In this document: piece after piece, positions 1 to 8,234 of the stretch | Position numbering within the stretch: position 1 is the first letter of the stretch | Layout of the letters: every line of letters starts with the position of its first letter | Program-made: the position numbers and the translations under genes | The notes under the pieces: model-generated | Database searches by the model: none | Told to the model about the DNA's origin: nothing | Seen by the model: only the letters and a program-made list of their open reading frames with translations | NCBI GenBank assembly: GCA_021800165.1 | Contig: JAJYZF010000043.1 | Coordinates: 1-33,644, forward strand | DNA length: 33,644 nt | Origin: Planctomycetota bacterium | Lineage (GTDB): Bacteria; Planctomycetota; Phycisphaerae; WQYP01 | Direction: 5' to 3'

Positions 1-1
1 A

Positions 2-472
2 CTGCACCCCAGAATAATCCGGGCTTTGGGTGCCACATCGCTTAACCCCACACTTGGCATCTTGCCGGCGCTGCGCGTGGCGGTGGATGTACAATCCGCG
101 GCGGATTCCAGATCCGATGGCTCGGCAGCGGCCAAATCCGATCAGGCACCGGCCCTGGCCGCGGTAGACTCGGTGAGCACGCACCTGGCGGCGCGGATTA
201 CCGCCGGGCTCACCGCGCTGGAAGCCACTGTCAATAACATCCAGCGCCAGGCGAATGGCAAAGTGCACAATGGCCGCCAGATGATGCGGCGGGGAGTAAC
301 CCCGGACCAGCGCGATACGCTGGAGAACATTCGTGACACCTGCGCCCGGGTGCAAAGAGCCATCGCCAAATTCACGCGGTTATTTCCGGATTTTCCCAAA
401 GATGTGGCGAAACTCAAAGCGTTGACCGGCCGCGCCCAACAGGTACAAGCCTCCGCGGCGCGCGTGCATTAA
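2..472 (+). CDS. hypothetical helical protein, 5'-truncated by window edge
   Basis: The frame is open to the left edge, so the true start probably lies outside the window. A TTG at 26 is possible but has no ribosome binding site. About 157 codons are visible. The first third is rich in Ala, Ser and Asp and looks flexible. The rest, from about residue 50, alternates Leu/Ala/Val with Arg/Lys in a way that suggests long helices, for example around RDTLENIRDTCARVQRAIAK. I see no catalytic motif, signal peptide or membrane segment, and I do not recognise a family. A decayed transposase lies just downstream on the other strand. Confidence 0.5.
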   Translation: MHPRIIRALGATSLNPTLGILPALRVAVDVQSAADSRSDGSAAAKSDQAPALAAVDSVSTHLAARITAGLTALEATVNNIQRQANGKVHNGRQMMRRGVTPDQRDTLENIRDTCARVQRAIAKFTRLFPDFPKDVAKLKALTGRAQQVQASAARVH

Positions 473-479
473 AATTAAA

Positions 480-960
480 GGGGTCAGGTACCATTTTTTT
501 TACCCGGCGTTTTCGCATCCCATGGAGGTTCGCATCCTTGGAATCGAAGCTGGCCGCCACCCCCTGATGCAAACGGAACAGGCCATGAATACCGGCTTTC
601 GTCAGGCTGGCCAGATGCACGAACGAGCAGAATCCACGGTCGCCGATCAGTAAATCATCCAGTTGCAGCAATCCATGGAGTTGCTGCACCAAGGGCAACT
701 CATGACTGCGATACGCATGGATCAACACCTGCCGAATCAATCCCGTGGCCACATCGAAGAGCATCAGCAGTTTTACCACCGGAAAGCCACAGCCCTCTTT
801 CATTCCAGACCGCCACGCATTGCGGAAGCTGATGGCGGCCGTATCGGCGCGGCGCGATCCGCTGCGAAACAGACTTGGATATGGAGGCTATCCTGCAGCC
901 ATCGGCTGCGGTGGAATAGGAGAGCCAGAGAACAGCACGCACCATTGCTAACGCCATAAT
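480..960 (-). pseudogene. IS4-family transposase remnant
   Basis: On the minus strand, one frame from about 880 down to about 520 reads like the middle of an IS4-type DDE transposase. It has a run like DTAAISFRNAWRSG, then CGFPVVKLLMLFDVATGLI around the first catalytic Asp, then LLIGDRGFCSF, which fits the second Asp. The frame is closed by a TAG near 886, and the 5' part would need a frameshift to continue. The 3' part, where the catalytic Glu would lie, is missing; the frame drifts into unrelated sequence near 500. The element is therefore a non-functional fragment. The boundary near 480-500 carries a gggtcaggtaccat motif that may mark the old element end. Confidence 0.65.
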
Positions 961-1026
961 TTTGCCAAAAACGCGATGTATCTGCGGCGTGGTGGTAAAG
1001 CATGCCGGCCTTATGGCCGGATTAAC

Positions 1027-1114
1027 AATTGTATTGGGGAGCTATTTTATTGGATTCAAGGGCTTGTTAAGGCACATTGCTTGAGTCTATGATAGCCAAT
1101 GTGGTTCCGGTGGC
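1027..1114 (+). repeat. leader repeat, copy 1 (upstream of pseudopilin gene)
   Basis: This stretch aligns with 6275-6361. The first ten bases (AATTGTATTG) are identical, I count about 52 of 70 matches over the first 70 columns, and both copies end in GGCCCGG. Both lie in non-coding DNA upstream of a polysaccharide-use gene set on the plus strand. The element may hold a shared promoter/operator or be an old duplication. Copy 1 ends about 73 bp before the pseudopilin start. Confidence 0.6.
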
Positions 1115-1187
1115 CCGGTTGCACATGGCGGTTGGATGGCCGGCGTTTTGCAATAATTGTTGGCTTCCGCCACGAAGGTTTGCGGTT

Positions 1188-2093
1188 ATGCGTATCAAAA
1201 CCAAATGGCTTAGGACGGTGGCGTTTCGCAAGCGGCCCGCGGCGCGCGCTTTCACGCTGGTGGAGCTTCTGGTGGTGATCCTGATCGTCACGATTCTTAT
1301 CGCCCTGTTGCTGCCGGCGTTGGCGGCCGCCCGACAGGCGGCGTTGTCGGTGGAATGTTTGAGCAATCTCCATCAGTGCGGCTTGGCGATTGCGGCCTAC
1401 GAAAACGATTATCACGAAAATGTTCCGATGGGCATGTGCTTGCCGGCCAGCGCGGGAACACACACCGCGGACTTCACGCCGTGGTATAAGTTCTACAATG
1501 GGGATTTGGCGTCGAACGCCAATTTTTTGCCGCCTAAGTCGATGGTCTGGCAATGCCCCGCCACGCCTCCGGCGATGCCTCACGTGACCACCGGTTCCTA
1601 CGCGATGTGTACAGACGTGCTTGGAACCCAAACGGGTCAAGCCAAGCGATACCAGCCCGGCGACTACGTGATTACCAATACGATGTGGGAACAGTTTTTC
1701 GGCATCCAGGTCATGAAGATTACCAACCCGGGCCGGTATGTATTCCTGTCCGACTCGGCCTGCGAGAACGAGCCCACGGGGGGTGGGAACGCACTCAACC
1801 CCATGCCGCCGCAATTGGGTGGCGGCACCTTTTTTGTTACCAATATCCTGTATTACAGCGGGCAAATCAATGGCGTATGGATGGCGCACGGCGATCACGC
1901 CAACGCCCTGTTTGCCGACGGGCACGCCGCCGGGCTTTATGAAAGGCCGGATTTGTACGCCAACCCGGGCCAGATGATGCTGTTAACCAGCAGCGGTGCG
2001 GAAACCAGTAATTACGAAGGAAACCCGCTGAACCCCAGCCACTGCGGCCTCTTCGCCTATTGGGACGGCCAGGGTGCAGCGCACAGTTGGTAA
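1188..2093 (+). CDS. type II secretion-like pseudopilin, H-X9-DG family
   Basis: A 301-residue protein with a short basic leader followed by a class III prepilin cleavage/methylation motif ([19 protein letters not shown], about residues 22-40). The hydrophobic helix leads into a conserved [19 protein letters not shown] segment. The C-terminal part has [19 protein letters not shown], the processing-associated H-X9-DG region typical of the expanded prepilin-like families of planctomycetes and their relatives. Such proteins are cleaved by a prepilin peptidase and sit in the inner membrane or a pseudopilus; their exact role is unclear. I chose ATG 1188 because GAAGG lies about 9 bp upstream. An earlier in-frame TTG at 1077 would put over 35 residues before the usual leader. 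It heads the polysaccharide block. Confidence 0.85.
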   Translation: MRIKTKWLRTVAFRKRPAARAFTLVELLVVILIVTILIALLLPALAAARQAALSVECLSNLHQCGLAIAAYENDYHENVPMGMCLPASAGTHTADFTPWYKFYNGDLASNANFLPPKSMVWQCPATPPAMPHVTTGSYAMCTDVLGTQTGQAKRYQPGDYVITNTMWEQFFGIQVMKITNPGRYVFLSDSACENEPTGGGNALNPMPPQLGGGTFFVTNILYYSGQINGVWMAHGDHANALFADGHAAGLYERPDLYANPGQMMLLTSSGAETSNYEGNPLNPSHCGLFAYWDGQGAAHSW

Positions 2094-2208
2094 TAATAGG
2101 CCGCGGTTGATGGGGCGATTTTCAGGCCCAATGAGAATATACTCAATGTGTACCATGAAAGAGATACTATGGAATTGTTTTTTTAACTCGTCAAAAAGGA
2201 GATTATTG

Positions 2209-2922
2209 ATGAACCTCAAATCGGCACTGACTACACTGGTCGTTACGATGCTGGCGGCAACGGCCAGTGCAAAAAGCATCGGCATTAATTTCGTCGGCAA
2301 GAACGCAAAAATGCAGAGGCTGGCCTCCGCGGCGGTGGCAGGTGCCACTGGCGTGGCGCAAAGCCATTGGAATAATCTGGTGGTCAAGAACAACGACGCC
2401 AATGGCAAATACAACCATGGAGTCTTGAAGAAAGTCATGGACAGCGGCGGCGCGCGGGTCAAAGGGCTGTTGGTAAAAGTGAACACCGGTTCCGACCACG
2501 CCACAAAATTGTGGAGTACCAACGGGGCACCGTGGGGGTTCAAGGGCGGTAACCTGATACTGCAGCGGGGCATCCTCTGGCCACGCCCGCAGATTACCAT
2601 TGTCGGCATACCGTACGCCAAATACAAGGTTTATGTATATTTGAATGCCGAGGGCAGCGGTGGTGTGGGCAGCGTTGCCATCGCCGCCAAGGGCCACGGC
2701 AAGGTCGACCCGACAAATACCTATTACTATCACGTTGTATGGTTGGGCGGCCATTTTAAGCCCGCGACGGCCACCAGCCTCAAGGCGGGGCGCAAGCAGA
2801 AGTCCAACTGTGTGGTATTCAAGGGTAACACCGCACGGAAAATCACCATTAAGGTAAATGGAACTTTGGCCGGTGGATGGACCGGTGTTTCCGGCGTGCA
2901 GATTGTAGATAGTGGAAAATAG
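2209..2922 (+). CDS. small secreted protein, probable beta-sandwich
   Basis: A 237-residue protein with a strong ribosome binding site, AAGGAG at 2196-2201, 7 bp before the ATG; this decides the start over longer in-frame options. Residues 1-21 form a signal peptide (MNLKSALTTLVVTMLAATASA) with a likely cleavage after ASA. The mature part starts SIGINFVG and has a WNNLVV segment, resembling an unnamed secreted domain common in Planctomycetota and Verrucomicrobiota. Many Gly, Thr, Val and Tyr residues in alternating patterns suggest beta structure. No catalytic motif is visible. It lies between a pseudopilin and a secreted glycosidase, so a surface or carbohydrate-binding role is possible but unproven. 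Confidence 0.8.
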   Translation: MNLKSALTTLVVTMLAATASAKSIGINFVGKNAKMQRLASAAVAGATGVAQSHWNNLVVKNNDANGKYNHGVLKKVMDSGGARVKGLLVKVNTGSDHATKLWSTNGAPWGFKGGNLILQRGILWPRPQITIVGIPYAKYKVYVYLNAEGSGGVGSVAIAAKGHGKVDPTNTYYYHVVWLGGHFKPATATSLKAGRKQKSNCVVFKGNTARKITIKVNGTLAGGWTGVSGVQIVDSGK

Positions 2923-3124
2923 ACCGCCAGACCTGACTCTTGGCCCCGCACGGCTGCACCGTGCGAGCCGGTAATTGGCGGATGTTCCGCGACGGATCAG
3001 CGTTTGCCTGCAACGGATGGTCCGGCCAGTCCGCTATGAAGAAATTTATTGGCGCAGATCTGACTGGATTGGCACCAGGACGGCGGATGGCGCAGTTGGC
3101 ATTTTTTTTAAACGGAGAACAAAC

Positions 3125-4804
3125 GTGACCTTAAAGTATGGTTCTATAGTGGCGGTGGTACTGGCCGCCCTCGTGTATGGCCAGCCCGTGGGTGCCTTAG
3201 CCGCTGCGCCCAAGCCCTACGCGGATTTGAAAAGCACGGATCCCTTCGGAGTGGGCACCTCCTCACAAGCGCAGGGGCGCTATGCAGTGTGGATACCCAA
3301 GCTCGCCGAGGCGGGTGCAAAATGGATGCGTATCGGCATTGGCTGGGCGCAGGTGGAGCCGTCCAAGAATAAATGGAATTGGTCGACCGTGAATTCGTAC
3401 CTGCGCACCGCCGAAGCCAATCACGTGTTTATCAGCGGTATTTTGATCGGAACGGCCCCGTCCCGCCACTGGCGTCTTCCCAACCACCATCTGGCAGGAT
3501 GGGCTAACTATGTGGCCCATTTGGTGGCCCATACCGCCGGTAAAATTGACTGTTATGAAGTATGGAATGAGCCGGCATCCGGGAAGGCCCGGGCCTACGC
3601 CAAGACCGTGGTCACCGCTTATAATGCGGCGAAAAAGGCCAACCCGCGTGTGCAGATCGGCCTGACGGTGCACAGCGTGGATATTCTGATGTTGCAGCAG
3701 ACGATTGCCGATGGTGCCAAAAACCATTTCGACTATATTGCGGTGCATCCGTATGAAGTGTTTGGTTCGCTGCGGTCCGGCCAGGAGGCGGTTTACATGC
3801 ACATCATCCCCACCATCCGCAAGATGCTGGCGGTGTACGATCCGGCCAAGGTGAACGTGCCGATCTGGATTACCGAAGTCGGCATGAACCCGAGTCCCGT
3901 CCGGCCAGGAAACCTGGTCAAGGCCTACACCATGGGCATTGCCGAAGGTTTTGCCCACATCGAATGGTTTGAAGCCATGGGCGAAGCCTATCACATGGGT
4001 CTGATCAACAACGCGGCCCAGCCCACGCCAAGCTATACCGCCCTGAAAAATTTAAGTCAGGCGTTGGGAGCCCATCCGCGCAGCGATGGCTGGGTACTGC
4101 TGAATAACAAGGACTACGGGTTTGTGTTCCGCGGAGCCAAAACGACGGTTCTGGCCGCCTGGGCCCCCCCGCATAGCACGGATACCGTCGATATGGGCCA
4201 ACCTGTGGAGATTATGAATCCGGTGACCGGTGCCATAACCCATGGCGATAGCGTCCGGCTGACGAATGTGCCGATATTGGTATTGGGCGTTCCGCCCGGT
4301 TTGGTGACCAAGGCGCTGGCGGACAAGGGTCAACCCTTTCCATGGGATGGTAACTACACGGATGCAAAGGAAATATCCTGGACCGCAGGCAGGCCGGCCA
4401 TCGCCAAAGGACTGCATCAGCTTAGCGCGCACCTTACCTCGCGGCTGAAAACCTTCCATGGCAGCGTGGCTCGTTTCGTGGGTGTTCGGATCGGCGTTCT
4501 TTTTACAGTCGATCCGAATTTCCTCTCTTTCACCCCGACTCCCATCACAATTACCGCCAGTGTATGTCAGCCGGCCGGCGGCCACGCCGGATTCAATTTG
4601 CATTATGAATCCACCACCGGTTGGAAAACCATCGGGTGGAACGCCGTGCCGCGTGACGGCAAGTGGCATACGCTAAAATGGAAAATTACCAATGACGAGT
4701 TTGTCAATGACTGGGGCTATAATTTCAGCTTTTGGTCCGATGACAAAAAAGCGAGCCAATACTACATTCGCAACGTCACCGTCACCAAGGATACGCATGA
4801 TTAA
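3125..4804 (+). CDS. secreted clan GH-A glycoside hydrolase with C-terminal jelly-roll-like region
   Basis: A 559-residue protein. GTG 3125 is preceded by CGGAGAAC and starts a signal peptide (MTLKYGSIVAVVLAALVYG). A TIM-barrel domain covers about 40-400. It carries WMRIGIGWAQVEPSKNKWNW on an early strand, YEVWNEP at 144-150 with the acid/base Glu149, and WITEVGMNPS with the nucleophile Glu251. That pair is the clan GH-A signature; the overall style is GH39/GH5-like, but the family cannot be fixed by eye. Residues about 440-559 look like a beta jelly roll (SFTPTPITITASV, NFSFWSDDKK) and may bind carbohydrate. The sulfatase gene begins 29 bp downstream, so the two probably form one operon acting on a sulfated polymer. 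Confidence 0.85.
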   Translation: MTLKYGSIVAVVLAALVYGQPVGALAAAPKPYADLKSTDPFGVGTSSQAQGRYAVWIPKLAEAGAKWMRIGIGWAQVEPSKNKWNWSTVNSYLRTAEANHVFISGILIGTAPSRHWRLPNHHLAGWANYVAHLVAHTAGKIDCYEVWNEPASGKARAYAKTVVTAYNAAKKANPRVQIGLTVHSVDILMLQQTIADGAKNHFDYIAVHPYEVFGSLRSGQEAVYMHIIPTIRKMLAVYDPAKVNVPIWITEVGMNPSPVRPGNLVKAYTMGIAEGFAHIEWFEAMGEAYHMGLINNAAQPTPSYTALKNLSQALGAHPRSDGWVLLNNKDYGFVFRGAKTTVLAAWAPPHSTDTVDMGQPVEIMNPVTGAITHGDSVRLTNVPILVLGVPPGLVTKALADKGQPFPWDGNYTDAKEISWTAGRPAIAKGLHQLSAHLTSRLKTFHGSVARFVGVRIGVLFTVDPNFLSFTPTPITITASVCQPAGGHAGFNLHYESTTGWKTIGWNAVPRDGKWHTLKWKITNDEFVNDWGYNFSFWSDDKKASQYYIRNVTVTKDTHD

Positions 4805-4833
4805 ATCCGTCAGGCCGGTGCAGCGGGTGTTTC

Positions 4834-6228
4834 ATGGCAAAACCCAACATCCTTTTTATCCTCGCCGATGACATGGGCTACGGAGACTTGAGCCGTTTTA
4901 ACGGCGGCCTGAGCCAGACGCCGGTGCTCGATGAGTTGGCACAACAGGGCGTTTGCCTTACGCAGCACTATGCCGCCTCGCCGGTGTGCAACCCCTCGCG
5001 TGCCAGTTTGCTCACGGGCCGCTATCCGCAACGCACCGGCAGCATCGATACATACGACCATCTTGGCGGTGAGCGGTTATCCCTGCGCGAACGCACCCTC
5101 CCGGATATTCTCCGGAACGCCGGCTATGCCACCGGCTTGGTCGGCAAGTGGCACAATGGCACCATCGGTGACGCCTATCATCCAAACCGGCGCGGGTTCG
5201 ATGAGTTTTTCGGCTTCCGCGGTGGATGGCAGTATTATTTCCAATCACGCCTTGAGCGCGATGGCCACCGCTTGAGCCCGGATGGCCGCTACCTGACCGA
5301 CCGGCTCAGCGATGAGGCCATTGACTTTGTACGGCGGCATCAGAAAGAGCCGTTCTTTCTGCACCTGGCCTACAACTGCCCGCACTTTCCTATCACCGCC
5401 CCCGAACAAGATGTGTCCCCTTTTCTCCAAACCGGGCGATTTAATCCGGCCGTCAGCACCCTCTACGGCATGATCCGCAATATGGACCGCAACATTGGAC
5501 GCGTGCTTGGAGCGCTTAGGCAGTTAGGCTTAAGCGACAATACTATCGTTTTGTTCACCAGTGACAATGGGCCTGATTTTGGTGGTAATTCCGCGGAAAA
5601 CTCGCTCCGTCGATTCAACTGCAACTACCATGGTTCCAAAACACTCGTTTACGAGGGTGGCATCCGGCTGCCCATGATCGTGCGCTGGCCCGATGGTCTT
5701 CCGGGCCACCACCATCTCGATGCGATGGTTCATCTAAGTGACTGGCTGCCGACCATTCTGGCCATGTGCGATGTGGCCCTCCCGCAGGATAATCTTGCGC
5801 TCGACGGATGGAATGTTCTGCCGGTGCTGCGCGGTGAAGGCGGCAGGGTGAACACGCGCCGCTTCTGGCAATGGAACCGGTATTATCCGCAACATGATTG
5901 CAACGCCGCCATGCGCGATGGTCCGTGGAAACTGATTCTGCCGTTTACGCCGCAACCGCGCCGCGTTCAGGACGAAGAGTTGGACCGTCGGCTGCGTGAA
6001 ACCCCGGAAAACTTTACCACCCTCACCGCGGCTCCCGCACGGGCCGAACTTAGCTATGGCCCACCCCTGCCGGCCGAACTTTACAACGTGGAAGATGATC
6101 CGGCTGAAAGCCACGATCTTGCCGGGCAGCATCCGCAGCGGGTCGCCGCTATGCAGGGTGCTTTGTATGCCTGGTTTGAGCAGGTGGAGGCCGATCGGCG
6201 GCAATGCCCAGACGCCATTTTCCGGTGA
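4834..6228 (+). CDS. sulfatase (arylsulfatase A-like, formylglycine type)
   Basis: A 464-residue protein that hydrolyses sulfate esters after a maturase converts the active-site Cys to formylglycine. Metal ligands appear in ILADDMGYGD (residues 9-18). The Cys-type signature is VCNPSRASLLTGR, with Cys52 as the modified residue and Arg56. Further conserved blocks are GLVGKWHNG and LFTSDNGPDFGG. Length fits the S1 family. There is no signal peptide in front of the first strand, so it may act in the cytoplasm on imported sugars, unlike many planctomycete sulfatases. It follows the secreted glycosidase by 29 bp. No anaerobic or aerobic sulfatase maturase gene is present in the window. Confidence 0.93.
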   Translation: MAKPNILFILADDMGYGDLSRFNGGLSQTPVLDELAQQGVCLTQHYAASPVCNPSRASLLTGRYPQRTGSIDTYDHLGGERLSLRERTLPDILRNAGYATGLVGKWHNGTIGDAYHPNRRGFDEFFGFRGGWQYYFQSRLERDGHRLSPDGRYLTDRLSDEAIDFVRRHQKEPFFLHLAYNCPHFPITAPEQDVSPFLQTGRFNPAVSTLYGMIRNMDRNIGRVLGALRQLGLSDNTIVLFTSDNGPDFGGNSAENSLRRFNCNYHGSKTLVYEGGIRLPMIVRWPDGLPGHHHLDAMVHLSDWLPTILAMCDVALPQDNLALDGWNVLPVLRGEGGRVNTRRFWQWNRYYPQHDCNAAMRDGPWKLILPFTPQPRRVQDEELDRRLRETPENFTTLTAAPARAELSYGPPLPAELYNVEDDPAESHDLAGQHPQRVAAMQGALYAWFEQVEADRRQCPDAIFR

Positions 6229-6274
6229 AGGGCCATTCCCCGGGCGACGGCGGAAGGTTGGGAGGCCATAAAAA

Positions 6275-6361
6275 AATTGTATTGCGGAGCCATTCTACTG
6301 GAGCCAGAGGCTTGTTTTGGCACTCTGCCGGAGTTTATGCTGACCATTGAAGTTGGCCCGG
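6275..6361 (+). repeat. leader repeat, copy 2 (upstream of second glycosidase)
   Basis: Homologous to 1027-1114 in the same orientation, starting at AATTGTATTG and ending at GGCCCGG with one small gap. It lies between the sulfatase stop and the second glycosidase gene, about 380 bp before the start codon, so here it is separated from the gene by a further GC-rich, hairpin-rich stretch. Confidence 0.6.
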
Positions 6362-6364
6362 TCC

Positions 6365-6710
6365 GTTGAACCTAACGGGCACGGTAATCGGATTGTAAGC
6401 CGTGTGCAAGAATTGCGGCCCGCCGCCCACGCGGGGACACCCTTGGCGGCAGCAGTGGAGCACCGGGGGAACCCACCGGGGTCCGCCCAGGTGAGCCTTG
6501 CCCGGCGGCGGTCAAGGCGGTGTTTACCGGGGGGGCTCGCGGAAACTTGCACGGTCGGGCGGAGAGCCACCGTGGGCAATTCCAACCCGGCCATCACGTG
6601 GACAGCCACGGACCACGGCCGCAACGGCTCTGGGGATGGGACGGGAAGTTACCTCCACGCCCGTGAGCGGAGGTAGGACGGTGCGGTTATTGTGCGGACG
6701 ATGAATCGTT
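6365..6710 (+). other. GC-rich non-coding stretch with strong hairpins; possible structured leader RNA
   Basis: No convincing gene lies here; the open frames have low-complexity Arg/Gly/Pro translations without family features. Several self-complementary segments are visible. TACCTCC (6651-6657) pairs with GGAGGTA (6670-6676). A longer arm near 6563-6574 (AGAGCC then CCGTGG) can pair with CCACGG and GGCTCT near 6614-6631, bridging a bulge. GC-rich palindromic segments also lie around 6420-6520. It precedes the second glycosidase directly and could be a structured 5' leader. It matches no riboswitch or RNA class that I recognise. Confidence 0.3.
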
Positions 6711-6743
6711 TTGAATGGTTTACCTTTTATGGAGCTTTGGAAA

Positions 6744-8138
6744 ATGAAACAGATTAACCGGTCTGCGATGCTGGAGGAGCGGGACGTCAAGGGTGGGCTG
6801 CTCAGGGCGGGCGGAAGGGCGAGGTCAACTGCGCTAAGATGGAGATCCGGCGGCTGGGCGGCGGCGGTTACGGCGACGTGTCTGATGTCGTTTTGGGGCA
6901 TAGCCACGGTGGCGCGGGCCGGCGCGCCGACCGGTCCGGGGACCGTACCTGCGGGGCCGCTGGCAGGGTTGGGTTTTAACCTGCACATAGTGGGAACCAG
7001 CGGGACTTGGGCCGCGATTCAAGCGGACGGGGCCAAGTTCGTGCGCCGGGATTTCGCCTGGTCGAACATCGAGAAAAGAAAGGGCGTGTATCGTTTTGGC
7101 CAATACGGTAACGAGGTCCAGGGTATGGAAGCCCACGGACTGCGGCCAATTTTTATTCTTGATTACGCCAATCCTCTTTACCCGCCGCCGGAAACGACCA
7201 AGGCGGGACGCGATGCCTACGCCCGCTGGGCGGCAGCCGCGGCGGCCCACTTCAAGGGCCGTCATGTGATCTGGGAAATTTGGAATGAACCCAATGTCGG
7301 CTTCTGGCATGGGAAGGGAGGACTCAACTCCCCAAAATTCGCCGATGAGTACGTGGCTTTGGTGAAAAAGACGGTGGCGGCCATGCGCGCCGCCGATCCG
7401 CATTGTTATATTCTCGGAGGTGCGGTGTCCTGTTTGTGGAGCGGCTCCTTCCGCTGGGTGAACCAGGCCTTTAAGCGGGGCCTGCTGCATACCGGAATCA
7501 ATGCTTTGTCGGTTCACCCCTATGGCTTTCCCCGGCCAGAAACCGAAATCAACGCCCACCAGCCGGGTGCGGTGTCGGGGCAGGGCTATTCCACGCTGCG
7601 AAAAATAATGGCGGAATATGACAGCCCGAATTTCCCGGTGGTGGCCACGGAAGTCGGCTATCCGACGGGCCGGGGTGTCACGCTACAGGACCAGGCCGAT
7701 CTATCCGTGCGGCAGTATCTGGTGGATGAAATGTGCAATGTGCCATTGACGGTGTTGTACAACTGGGATTCGCACCAGGCCCGCGGCTTTGCCATTCGCG
7801 GCCGCCCGGCCTACAACGCCCTGAAAACCATGACCGCCCAGTTGGCGGGGTACCATTACGTGCGGCGCCTGCACGTGGGCACGAATCTGGATTATGTCAT
7901 CGAATTCAAAAATGCCGCGGGTTATAGGCGCATCATCGCGTGGACCGTGCCGAAGGACCGTGGGGCCCCGCAGAACAAAGCCGTCGCCAATGTGGCGGAA
8001 ATTCCGGTGGGTATCACGGCCCGCGGTGTAACGGCGGAAAATCTGGACGGCCAGCGGATGGCGGTGAAAGTGGCGCATGGCCGGGTGGCCGTGCGGCTGA
8101 TGGCGGCCCCGACATACATTGACGTGGCGGGGCACTGA
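6744..8138 (+). CDS. secreted clan GH-A glycoside hydrolase
   Basis: A 464-residue protein. ATG 6744 is chosen because GGAG at 6731-6734 lies 9 bp upstream; TTG 6711 would be an alternative. The N-terminal 60 residues contain a basic stretch and then a hydrophobic segment ending in ARA, so it is a long signal peptide. The TIM barrel has FNLHIVGTSGTWAAIQADGA, FVRRDFAWSNIEKRKGVYRF, WEIWNEPN with the acid/base Glu182, SVHPYGFP, and VATEVGYPTG with the nucleophile Glu303. This is the clan GH-A arrangement shared by GH5, GH39 and relatives. A small beta domain covers the last ~90 residues. The next enzyme gene follows after ~96 bp, so the two are probably co-transcribed. Confidence 0.85.
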   Translation: MKQINRSAMLEERDVKGGLLRAGGRARSTALRWRSGGWAAAVTATCLMSFWGIATVARAGAPTGPGTVPAGPLAGLGFNLHIVGTSGTWAAIQADGAKFVRRDFAWSNIEKRKGVYRFGQYGNEVQGMEAHGLRPIFILDYANPLYPPPETTKAGRDAYARWAAAAAAHFKGRHVIWEIWNEPNVGFWHGKGGLNSPKFADEYVALVKKTVAAMRAADPHCYILGGAVSCLWSGSFRWVNQAFKRGLLHTGINALSVHPYGFPRPETEINAHQPGAVSGQGYSTLRKIMAEYDSPNFPVVATEVGYPTGRGVTLQDQADLSVRQYLVDEMCNVPLTVLYNWDSHQARGFAIRGRPAYNALKTMTAQLAGYHYVRRLHVGTNLDYVIEFKNAAGYRRIIAWTVPKDRGAPQNKAVANVAEIPVGITARGVTAENLDGQRMAVKVAHGRVAVRLMAAPTYIDVAGH

Positions 8139-8234
8139 GCCTAAGCGGGCGGGGGCACCTCGGTGCTGGAGTTGCCATTGCGCCCCCTGTTCGCAAAACC
8201 CGGCGATTTAAAAACCTCATAAGGATTATCCTCC

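Noticed and set aside
1056-1925. Long minus-strand open frame opposite the pseudopilin gene
   Set aside because: The translation is rich in Arg, His and Gln with no family features; it is the shadow of the GC-rich plus-strand gene.
6347-6704. Two overlapping short plus-strand frames upstream of the second glycosidase
   Set aside because: They are Arg/Gly/Pro-rich, lack ribosome binding sites and overlap hairpin-rich DNA, so coding is unlikely.
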